This document shows, in pieces, positions 1 to 5,970 of a DNA stretch of 12,934 bases. Numbering within the stretch: the first letter of the stretch is position 1; every line of letters starts with the position of its first letter. The notes beneath the pieces were generated by a model that worked only from the letters and a program-made list of their open reading frames with translations, searched no databases and was not told where the DNA came from. Source of the DNA: Spirochaetota bacterium (lineage in GTDB: Bacteria > Spirochaetota > UBA12135 > COTS27); NCBI GenBank assembly GCA_030621685.1, contig JAUXHF010000021.1, positions 1-12,934 of the forward strand. Reading direction: 5' to 3'. Position numbers and translations under genes: made by a program.

Positions 1-223
1 GGTTTTAACTTCATACTCTCAAGTATACTCTACAGCTGCTATAATATAAGATATGCAAAAAGAATGCCTACATATATAAAAGTCTAACCTAAATATAACA
101 AGCAAGGGGGAGTCTCCCCCTTGCTTGTTATATTTAGGTTAGGCTTATATATGTAGGCATTCTTTTTGCATATCTTATATTATAGCAGCTGTAGAGTATA
201 CTTGAGAGTATGAAGTTAAAACC
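1..223. repeat. near-perfect 223-bp palindrome (inverted repeat, arms 1-112 and 114-223)
   Basis: The left arm (1-112) is the reverse complement of the right arm (114-223), with T113 as the only unpaired central base; the core reads GGGGGAG-T-CTCCCCC. The arms differ only around 78-84, where the left arm has two extra A and one T for C. The right arm runs past the ATG at 210 into the first codons of the permease gene, so the left arm carries an inverted copy of that gene start. The palindrome reaches base 1 and may continue outside the window. It could be a true cruciform or hairpin leader, or a fold-back assembly or amplification chimera. The arm difference argues mildly against an exact artefactual copy. 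Confidence 0.95.
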
Positions 224-1082
224 CCTATTATTTATTCTCCCGAGTTTTCTGGCGGCTTTGTTCGTTATTGCCTACCCTATCTTCGATTTGCTCTGGACAT
301 CTTTGCACGATGTGGGAAGTTATGGGAATATTAAAGATTTTATTTTCAGCGAAAATTACCTTTATGTTTTTGAAGACGAACAATTTTTCGCCGTATTTCT
401 GCGGACAGTCCTATGGACTATTTCTGTAGTTTTTGGCACCATCGCCCTCTCCCTGCCCTTAGCTATTATTTTAAGCGATGAGTTTTATGGCCGCACGCTG
501 GCAAGAATCATCATCATGCTTCCGTGGTCGGTCTCTTTAGTGATGACGGCTATTATGTGGCGTTGGGCTTTAAACTCTGATTATGGCATGGTCAACCACA
601 CGCTTAGCCAGCTAGGCATATTAAATATTGAAGAAACTACGATAGGTTGGCTAGCACGAGCCTCCACAGCTTTTCCTGTAGAAATTATGATAGGCATTCT
701 TGTCTCTGTGCCTTTTACTGTATCAATTTTTCTTGGCGGGCTTTCTTCTATTCCCCAAGACATCTATGAAGCCGCTGAGCTTGAAGGCAGCACAAAATTT
801 CGTCAATTCCTTAAAATCACCCTACCACTCTTAAAACATTTTATAAGCATGTCCATCGTGCTTAATGTTATTTACGTATTTAATTCTTTTCCTATTATAT
901 GGATCATCACCGAGGGCGGGCCGGCAAATAGCACTGATATTCTTCCCACATACTTATATAAACTTGGTTTTCGCTACGGTGAAATTGGCCCGGCAGCAGC
1001 GCTTTCTCTGCTTATGTTTACAGCTTTGCTCTGCTTTACTCTGGTATATGGCCTGCTGGTATTTAAAAAGGAGGAAGCCTAA
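210..1082 (+). CDS. sugar ABC transporter permease, MalF/UgpA-like (CUT1 family)
   Basis: Inner-membrane permease, one of two that form the channel of a binding-protein-dependent sugar or polyol importer. At 290 residues it is normal length for the short MalF-like type. About six hydrophobic segments are visible (roughly 7-29, 66-88, 98-118, 156-177, 212-232, 262-284). The cytoplasmic EAA loop is clear: YEAAELEG at 186-193 followed by ITLP at 203-206, the site that docks on the ATPase. The TEGGP motif at 234-238 is typical of sugar permeases. The ATG at 210 fits the family start, with the first membrane segment beginning within a few residues, but no strong Shine-Dalgarno is seen and this start lies inside the palindrome. 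The stop abuts the next permease gene. The substrate cannot be read from the sequence. Confidence 0.95.
   Translation: MKLKPLLFILPSFLAALFVIAYPIFDLLWTSLHDVGSYGNIKDFIFSENYLYVFEDEQFFAVFLRTVLWTISVVFGTIALSLPLAIILSDEFYGRTLARIIIMLPWSVSLVMTAIMWRWALNSDYGMVNHTLSQLGILNIEETTIGWLARASTAFPVEIMIGILVSVPFTVSIFLGGLSSIPQDIYEAAELEGSTKFRQFLKITLPLLKHFISMSIVLNVIYVFNSFPIIWIITEGGPANSTDILPTYLYKLGFRYGEIGPAAALSLLMFTALLCFTLVYGLLVFKKEEA
1068..1074 (+). promoter_or_regulatory. strong Shine-Dalgarno inside the end of permease 1, for permease 2
   Basis: AAGGAGG lies 8 bases before the ATG at 1083, within the last codons of the upstream gene. The stop TAA (1080-1082) is immediately followed by ATG, so the two permeases are probably translationally coupled. 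This is one of only two strong Shine-Dalgarno sequences noticed at gene starts in the window. Confidence 0.85.
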
Positions 1083-1922
1083 ATGCAAGCATCTACGAAA
1101 TTAAAACTCCGGAAGTCTATTCTGTATTGGCTGGCTCTGCTACCCATGTGCCTGCTTATCTTGTTCCCCTTTGCTGTAGCTTTTACTACGGTATTAAAAC
1201 CACTTAATGAAATTACAAAAACCCCGCCCACCTGGTTTCCTGAAAAAATAAGACTTGATTCTTTTTTCGAGATCTGGGATAAGAGTAATGCTTCCCAAGT
1301 TATCTTAAATAGCGTGTTTATTTGTTTTATTGCCGTATCGGTTACTAGCCTTTTAAGTATCCCCGCAGCCTATGCCCTCTGCCGATTCAAATTTCGAGGA
1401 AAAGGCATCTACAAATTCTTTCTACTCATTACTCAAATGTTCTCACCTATCGTTCTTATCCTAGGACTCTTCCGACTGATGATTTTTTTCGATCTTCTAG
1501 ATTCGCTTCTTGCCCTAGGCCTCGTCTATGCTGCTTTTAATATGGCTTTTGCTATTTGGATGTTCCAAAGTTACTTTGAAACAATCCCTCCCGATTTAGA
1601 AGAAGCCGCCCAGCTTGAGGGCGCTACCGCTCTGCGAAGCCTCGTTACTATCTTTCTTCCGCTAGCCTTGCCCGCCTTGGTGGTGGTTACCATGTTCGTT
1701 TTTGTAAACAGCTGGAATGAATTTATCATAGCTCTTTCAACTCTGCGTAGTTCTGAATTTTTCACTGTGCAATTAAAAATAGTCGAACTTATTGGCTACT
1801 ATACTGTGCGCTGGGATTATGTCATGGCCTTCGTAATTATCTCTTCACTACCTGTAATAGTCGTCTTTATTATACTCCAGCGTTTCCTCATACGCGGGCT
1901 TTCTATGGGCGCTGTTAAATAA
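1083..1922 (+). CDS. sugar ABC transporter permease, MalG/UgpE-like (CUT1 family)
   Basis: Second inner-membrane permease of the importer, expected to pair with the upstream permease. It has 279 residues, the usual size for MalG-like proteins. Hydrophobic segments lie near 13-37, 75-98, 112-135, 142-162, 192-214 and 246-266. The EAA loop reads LEEAAQLEG at 172-180 with IFLP at 190-193. WNEF at 211-214 and the C-terminal GLSMGAVK are close to the family's usual WNEF and GLTAGAVKG forms. The start is well supported by AAGGAGG 8 bases upstream and by direct abutment to the preceding stop. A 128-bp spacer separates it from the SDR gene; no terminator was recognised there, so co-transcription is plausible. 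Confidence 0.95.
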   Translation: MQASTKLKLRKSILYWLALLPMCLLILFPFAVAFTTVLKPLNEITKTPPTWFPEKIRLDSFFEIWDKSNASQVILNSVFICFIAVSVTSLLSIPAAYALCRFKFRGKGIYKFFLLITQMFSPIVLILGLFRLMIFFDLLDSLLALGLVYAAFNMAFAIWMFQSYFETIPPDLEEAAQLEGATALRSLVTIFLPLALPALVVVTMFVFVNSWNEFIIALSTLRSSEFFTVQLKIVELIGYYTVRWDYVMAFVIISSLPVIVVFIILQRFLIRGLSMGAVK

Positions 1923-2050
1923 GAAGCATTTATATATATTCTCCTTATACTTATTATTCAAACTTTACATGTAGCTAAATTATTTAAACTCGCTAAACAT
2001 CCTGCCAAAGCAAACCCTAGCCTTTATAGAATTTAGAATTAGAAATTATT

Positions 2051-2899
2051 ATGAATACATCCAAGCCTATGCGTTCTCGCAGTTTTGATAACAAAGTAGT
2101 TTTGATAACCGGCTGCGCCGGTGGCATCGGCAGTGCTCATTGCCATGAATTTCTTTCTAAAGGAGCCACGGTGCTAGGCATCGACATCTTAGCCCCAGCG
2201 CTTGAAACCCTGCAACAAAAACTAGCTTCCCCCTTAAGAAAAAAATTTTTTGCTGAGATTTGCGATATAAGCGATGAGAAACAAGTTAAACAAAGCATTC
2301 AATCTCTACTAGAAAACCATGGCGCTATTGATGTACTTGTAAACAACATGGGATGCACAGAAACTCAATGCCTGCATGATAGCAATAGCAAGAATTGGCT
2401 TCACGAAATCCATCTTAACTTAAACAGCACGTATTTTGTCACGCAAGCAGTGCTCCCATCAATGCTCTCTCGAAAACAAGGCAACATCATCATGATAGGC
2501 TCTGTTAACGCAAGCATGATGCTAGGCTCTCCCGCTTACAGTGCAGCTAAGGCTGGGCTCTTAAGTTATGTAAAATCTATTGCCGTTGAATATGGTGCCT
2601 GCGGCATACGCGCTAACATGCTAAGCCCGGGATCTGTTCTCACGAAGGCTTGGAGTAAACGTCTAAAAAAAAACCCAAATATTATCGAAGAACTGAAGGC
2701 TTGGTACCCGCTTCAAAAAGTAGTAACCCCAGAGGCCGTAGCCAAGGCAGCAGCCTTTCTGGCTTCTAGCGATGCCCAATACATTACCGGAATAAACCTT
2801 CCCGTAGATGCCGGACTCAGCGCTGGAACACCGCCTTTGGTAGCAGCTATAACGAATGTTTCATTTTCAAAAAGTACCCAAAAAATAATTCAAGCCTAA
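2051..2899 (+). CDS. short-chain dehydrogenase/reductase (classical SDR)
   Basis: NAD(P)-dependent oxidoreductase of the classical SDR family, 282 residues. The Rossmann motif TGCAGGIG is at 20-27. D45 at the end of the second strand suggests NAD preference (inference). The usual NNAG is NNMG at 98-101. N124, S151, Y163 and K167 (YSAAK) supply the catalytic tetrad. The C-terminus runs about 25 residues past the usual PVDAG end at 251-255. No clear Shine-Dalgarno precedes the ATG. Its place between two permeases and the transporter ATPase suggests it oxidises or reduces the imported substrate, much as sorbitol dehydrogenase SmoS is linked to the SmoEFGK polyol transporter. That specificity is an analogy only. 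Confidence 0.92.
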   Translation: MNTSKPMRSRSFDNKVVLITGCAGGIGSAHCHEFLSKGATVLGIDILAPALETLQQKLASPLRKKFFAEICDISDEKQVKQSIQSLLENHGAIDVLVNNMGCTETQCLHDSNSKNWLHEIHLNLNSTYFVTQAVLPSMLSRKQGNIIMIGSVNASMMLGSPAYSAAKAGLLSYVKSIAVEYGACGIRANMLSPGSVLTKAWSKRLKKNPNIIEELKAWYPLQKVVTPEAVAKAAAFLASSDAQYITGINLPVDAGLSAGTPPLVAAITNVSFSKSTQKIIQA

Positions 2900-2910
2900 C
2901 CTTGTTAAAC

Positions 2911-4014
2911 ATGCCAAGATATCCTATGATTGATTTAGAAATTAAAAACATAAAGAAAAACTTCGAGAAAACAAATATTCTTAAAGGCATAAATCTGGAA
3001 ATAAACAAGGGCGAATTCATCGTCATCTTGGGGCCTTCTGGCTGTGGCAAAAGCACCTTGCTTCGCATTGTGGCAGGGCTTGAAACGGCAAGCTCGGGCC
3101 ATGTTTTTTTAACCGGTAAAGATATTACCGTGCTGCCTGCTAGAGAGCGGAATATGGCTATGGTCTTTCAAAGCTATGCCTTGTATCCTCATTTAAAAGT
3201 TTACGATAACTTTTCCTATGGGCCAAACATTCGCCATGAAGATAAAAAACAAACCGATAAGAAAATCAAAGAGACAGCTGCCGTATTAAATTTAGAAGAT
3301 CAGCTTATGAAATACCCCAAGCAGCTCTCTGGCGGCCAGCGCCAGCGTGTAGCCTTAGGAAGAGCTATGTTACGCAATCCTAGTTGTTTTCTTTTTGACG
3401 AGCCCCTGTCAAATTTAGATGCCAACCTGCGGCTTATCATGCGTAGGAAAATCTTCTCCATCCACCAAGATCTAAAAATAACTACTCTCTATGTTACCCA
3501 TGACCAGCTAGAGGCTATGACGCTTGCCAATAGAATTGTCTTGATGAATAATGGTTATGTTGAACAAATAGGCGCTCCCCTCGATATTTATGACAAGCCA
3601 AAAAATATTTTTACAGCAAAATTTCTAGGCTCGCCTAACATCACTTTGTTAGATGGCATAATTGATGCCAGCGGCAAAAACATTAAGGTTATTAATTCAA
3701 AGATAGTTTTCCCGCTCTCTGGTGTTTCTCTAGAAGCCGGACAAGAGCTGGTTTTGGGCATCCGCCCCGAGGACATCCTTGTCTCAAACAAAAATGAAGC
3801 TAACTTCCCTGCCCAAGTCGAGTTCATTGAGGCTACAGGCGGACTCAGCATCATTTACGCTTCAGCAGAGGGCTGTGATATCCGCATCAGTACAACAAAA
3901 CGAATTTCCGCTACACTTGGAGATACCTTGTATCTTAAGGTACAAGGTATGCATCTTTTTGATAAAAAAACTAGCCAAAGAATAAGCACGATAAACTATC
4001 AACAAAACCCTTAG
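2911..4014 (+). CDS. sugar ABC transporter ATP-binding protein, MalK/UgpC-like
   Basis: Cytoplasmic ATPase that powers the importer. Numbered from the ATG at 2911 (367 residues): Walker A GPSGCGKST at 41-49, Q-loop Q87, signature LSGGQ at 139-143, Walker B CFLFDEP at 159-165, H-loop H197. A C-terminal TOBE-type regulatory region begins near LGIRPEDI (about 282-289), as in MalK and UgpC. The start is uncertain: a TTG at 2902, ATG at 2911 and ATG at 2926 are all in frame and none has a good Shine-Dalgarno; the 2926 start fits the usual N-terminus (MIDLEIKNI) best. It follows the SDR gene by 11 bases and precedes the RidA-fusion gene by 38, so it sits inside the operon. A single ATPase gene would act as a homodimer. 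Confidence 0.94.
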   Translation: MPRYPMIDLEIKNIKKNFEKTNILKGINLEINKGEFIVILGPSGCGKSTLLRIVAGLETASSGHVFLTGKDITVLPARERNMAMVFQSYALYPHLKVYDNFSYGPNIRHEDKKQTDKKIKETAAVLNLEDQLMKYPKQLSGGQRQRVALGRAMLRNPSCFLFDEPLSNLDANLRLIMRRKIFSIHQDLKITTLYVTHDQLEAMTLANRIVLMNNGYVEQIGAPLDIYDKPKNIFTAKFLGSPNITLLDGIIDASGKNIKVINSKIVFPLSGVSLEAGQELVLGIRPEDILVSNKNEANFPAQVEFIEATGGLSIIYASAEGCDIRISTTKRISATLGDTLYLKVQGMHLFDKKTSQRISTINYQQNP

Positions 4015-4052
4015 CCGCCCGCGCCTAGCTCTTAATGCTTTTTTAGAAATTT

Positions 4053-4958
4053 ATGGATTATACACAAAACCCCTTCCCCAAAGATAACGATAGAAAAGCC
4101 ATCTGGGAAATGCTTGTTTCACGCGATATCGATGCATTCCTCAATCAAGATTTTTCAGTGGTAGCCTCTGACTTTCTTAAAGAAAATTTTTGTGGAATTC
4201 ATGCTCAAAGCAGTTTCTCGCCAGATTCATGGCAGCTGCGTTTTCCTTCACTGAATACCTATAAAGAAGAGTGGCTGAGGCAAGCAAAGGATTTTGCAAC
4301 TACTCGTTTTGCTGAAGACCCGCGCATCGCCTTGTTCAAAGCCACCAACCTCCGTGATATAGAGATAGTTCAAGACATCGCCTTGTTGCGTAAGAAATTC
4401 CATGGCTCTATTCGTACTGAAAGCGGCAGAGATATTCTGCTCAACTGGCAAACTGCCTATACATGTAAGAAGGTTAAGGAACAGTGGAGGATTTTAGGCT
4501 TTATCGGTTACTTGCCTTATCCAAATTTTTCCAACTTTGAAAATACAACGCAAGAAGCTCCCTCAAGTCATAGAAGCTTTCAAAAAACTCTTCCAAGAGG
4601 GGCATCGCAACATGTAAGCGCAGGGCCATATTCCCCTGTTCTAGAAGTTTCCGGTGACAAGCTTGTGGTTATTTCAGGGCAGGCCCCCTTAGACATGCAA
4701 GGCATTGTACAAGGAGACTCTATTGAAGAGCAAAGCAAGCTTACTTTAGAGAATTGCCGTAAACAGCTTCATACTGCTAAGATTGGCTTCGAAAACGTAT
4801 TCAAGGTGAATGTCTACCTAAGCGATATTAGCCAATGGTCAAAGTTTAATAAAATCTATGAGCAAACTATGCCTGCTCCCTATCCTGCGCGTACAGCTAT
4901 TGAATGTGTACTCTTACCCGGCTTCTTAGTGGAGATTGACATGTGGGCTATGAAGTAA
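4053..4958 (+). CDS. NTF2-like domain fused to RidA (YjgF/YER057c/UK114) domain
   Basis: A two-domain cytoplasmic protein of 301 residues. Residues ~14-152 look like an NTF2/SnoaL-type small alpha+beta domain: an N-terminal helix with DIDAFLNQDF, then strands ending in WRILGFIGYLP. A serine-rich linker (~160-180) leads to a RidA domain at ~181-300. RidA proteins of the archetypal class hydrolyse reactive enamines and imines; the key arginine (R105 in E. coli RidA) is present as R280 in PARTA, and the glutamate near the C-terminus is kept in VEID. The NTF2-like half is recognised by pattern only and its ligand is unknown. It closes the transporter-SDR operon, so it may detoxify or process a metabolite from that pathway (inference). 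Its last codons are copied twice more downstream, within the 4941-5507 array. Confidence 0.82.
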   Translation: MDYTQNPFPKDNDRKAIWEMLVSRDIDAFLNQDFSVVASDFLKENFCGIHAQSSFSPDSWQLRFPSLNTYKEEWLRQAKDFATTRFAEDPRIALFKATNLRDIEIVQDIALLRKKFHGSIRTESGRDILLNWQTAYTCKKVKEQWRILGFIGYLPYPNFSNFENTTQEAPSSHRSFQKTLPRGASQHVSAGPYSPVLEVSGDKLVVISGQAPLDMQGIVQGDSIEEQSKLTLENCRKQLHTAKIGFENVFKVNVYLSDISQWSKFNKIYEQTMPAPYPARTAIECVLLPGFLVEIDMWAMK

Positions 4959-5034
4959 AACCCAAGCTCAAGTAACTGGGCTACTTAGAGCTTAGAGCTT
5001 AGAGCTTTAGATTTGTTTTAATAAATTTAACTGC

Positions 5035-5135
5035 TTAGTAAACAGACTCGCTTTCCGCCAGTTTTTTGTTTTCTATCGCCGCAATCACCATGCCATCATG
5101 CCATCATGCCAAGGCAACATGGCACACTTCATAGC
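5035..5135 (-). pseudogene. sufU 3'-end remnant, repeat unit A
   Basis: Reading leftwards from 5135, the sequence encodes MKCAMLPWH as in sufU, then an extra DGMMAW and a stop. The 8-bp microrepeat expansion (CATGCCAT) causes the shift. The last codons (AESESVY and TAA at 5035-5037) are still intact but out of frame with the rest. No start codon or upstream gene body is attached, so it is not expected to be expressed as a protein. Confidence 0.8.
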
Positions 5136-5219
5136 AGAGGATGTGGGCTATGAAGTAAAAACCCAAGCTGAAGTAACCGCTCTACCTAGAGCCTAGATTT
5201 GTTTTATAAATTTATCTGC

Positions 5220-5313
5220 TTAGTAAACAGAACTCGCTTTCCGCCAGTTTTTTGTTTTCTATCACCGCTATCACCATGCCATCATGCCAAGGCAACATGG
5301 CACGCTTCATAGC
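5220..5313 (-). pseudogene. sufU 3'-end remnant, repeat unit B
   Basis: Reading leftwards from 5313, this copy stays in frame through MKRAMLPWHDGMVIAVIENKK. The zinc-ligand cysteine of sufU is arginine here (CGT for TGT), three residues (DGM) are inserted, and an extra base near the end destroys the native stop. It is a decaying fragment without a gene body. Confidence 0.8.
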
Positions 5314-5336
5314 AGAGGGTGTGGGGGCTATGAAGT

Positions 5337-5363
5337 AAAAACCCAAGCTCACGTAACTGGGCT
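5337..5363 (-). terminator. possible weak intrinsic terminator of the suf operon
   Basis: On the minus strand AGCCCAG (5363-5357) can pair with TTGGGTT (5346-5340), with two G-U pairs and a 10-base loop, followed by a run of five T. It lies about 50 bases beyond the sufU stop. The same hairpin recurs in unit A near 4958-4982 with a shorter T run; unit B is degraded. The stem is weak, so this is tentative. Confidence 0.35.
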
Positions 5364-5414
5364 ACTTAGAGCTTAGAGCTTAGAGCTTAGGTTTGTTTTA
5401 ATAAATTTAACTGC

Positions 5415-5888
5415 TTAGTAAACAGACTCGCTTTCCGCCAGTTTTTTGTTTTCTATCGCCGCTATCACTGTATGCCAAGGCAACATGGCACACTTCATAC
5501 GAGAGGGATACTTTCTAATACCCTCAAATACGAAAAGTTTACCAAGTGTTTTTTTTTGCTCTTCCATGAGCTTTTCTGCTAGGTTTTGTCCAAGCAGCAT
5601 TTCACGAAAACAAGAAAACAGCTCTTTCACTTCCAGCACATTTTTCCCAATAACACTTTGGCTTAAAATTGAAGAAACCGCTTTCGATATAGCACAGCCA
5701 TCCCCCTTAAAACTTAGTTTTTTAATCACCAAATTACTGGAGTCAAGCTCAACATAAAACCAATAATGGTCGCCGCATAACGGATTAAAGCCTTCAGCGC
5801 TATGCGTAGGCGCTTCCAGCTCGCCAAAATTTCTAGGACTCTTATTATGATCTAAAATAAGCTGCTGATAAAGATCTCTGCTATCCAT
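5415..5888 (-). CDS. sufU: SufU, zinc-dependent sulfur acceptor for SufS
   Basis: Takes persulfide sulfur from the SufS cysteine desulfurase and passes it on to the SufBCD scaffold. The product is about 157 residues from the ATG at 5888. This start is preferred to an in-frame TTG at 5903 because GGAGG lies just upstream and MDSRDLYQQLILDH matches the family N-terminus. The zinc ligands of SufU are all visible (numbered from this start): C38 and D40 in NPLCGD, C65 in GDGC, C133 in MKCAMLPW. Length and motifs fit SufU rather than the IscU scaffold. It is the last gene of the suf operon, 82 bases after sufS. Its 3' end forms part of the triplicated array, and the copy in this gene lacks the DGM insertion seen in the two spare copies. 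Confidence 0.93.
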   Translation of the reverse strand: MDSRDLYQQLILDHNKSPRNFGELEAPTHSAEGFNPLCGDHYWFYVELDSSNLVIKKLSFKGDGCAISKAVSSILSQSVIGKNVLEVKELFSCFREMLLGQNLAEKLMEEQKKTLGKLFVFEGIRKYPSRMKCAMLPWHTVIAAIENKKLAESESVY

Positions 5889-5892
5889 GCTT

Positions 5893-5897
5893 CCTCC
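5893..5897 (-). promoter_or_regulatory. Shine-Dalgarno deciding the sufU start
   Basis: GGAGG on the minus strand, four bases before the ATG at 5888. It supports that ATG over the in-frame TTG at 5903. Confidence 0.8.
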
Positions 5898-5970
5898 AAA
5901 CAAAGTAAAATTTGAACTTCAGGTAATTTAATGTAAGCTACCTCTAGCTAGACCAGAGGCTTATCTCTTT

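Larger units (their letters stand above)
4941..5507. repeat. tandem triplication of the convergent ridA-fusion/sufU junction
   Basis: Three head-to-tail units: 4941-5140 (A), 5141-5318 (B), 5319-5507 (C). Each begins with the last codons of the RidA-fusion gene (ATGTGGGCTATGAAGTAA or a close variant). It continues through the intergenic region with GAGCTTA-type 7-bp repeats and ends in the last ~30 codons of sufU read on the minus strand. Unit A is attached to the intact RidA-fusion gene and unit C to intact sufU; B and the far part of A are spare copies. The units have diverged: B is shorter and degenerate around 5176-5195. An 8-bp CATGCCAT microrepeat is present about 2.75 times in A, 1.75 times in B and not in C. 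Units are bounded by inverted repeats GCTATGAAGT / ACTTCATAGC (4947-4956 and 5126-5135 in A). Confidence 0.93.

Noticed and set aside
100..126. GC-rich core of the palindrome as an ordinary intrinsic terminator of an upstream gene
   Set aside because: The pairing continues for over 100 bases on each side and no T-tract follows the core, so it is part of a larger palindrome rather than a standard terminator.
1923..2050. Possible promoter or terminator between permease 2 and the SDR gene
   Set aside because: The 128-bp gap is AT-rich, but no convincing hairpin with T run or paired -35/-10 hexamers was found.
4941..5507. CRISPR-like array
   Set aside because: There are only three units of 178-200 bp directly adjoining each other with no spacers, and they clearly derive from the two flanking gene ends.
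5446..5757. 103-codon plus-strand open frame opposite sufU
   Set aside because: Antisense to sufU, whose zinc-binding motifs are intact; no family resemblance and no ribosome-binding site.
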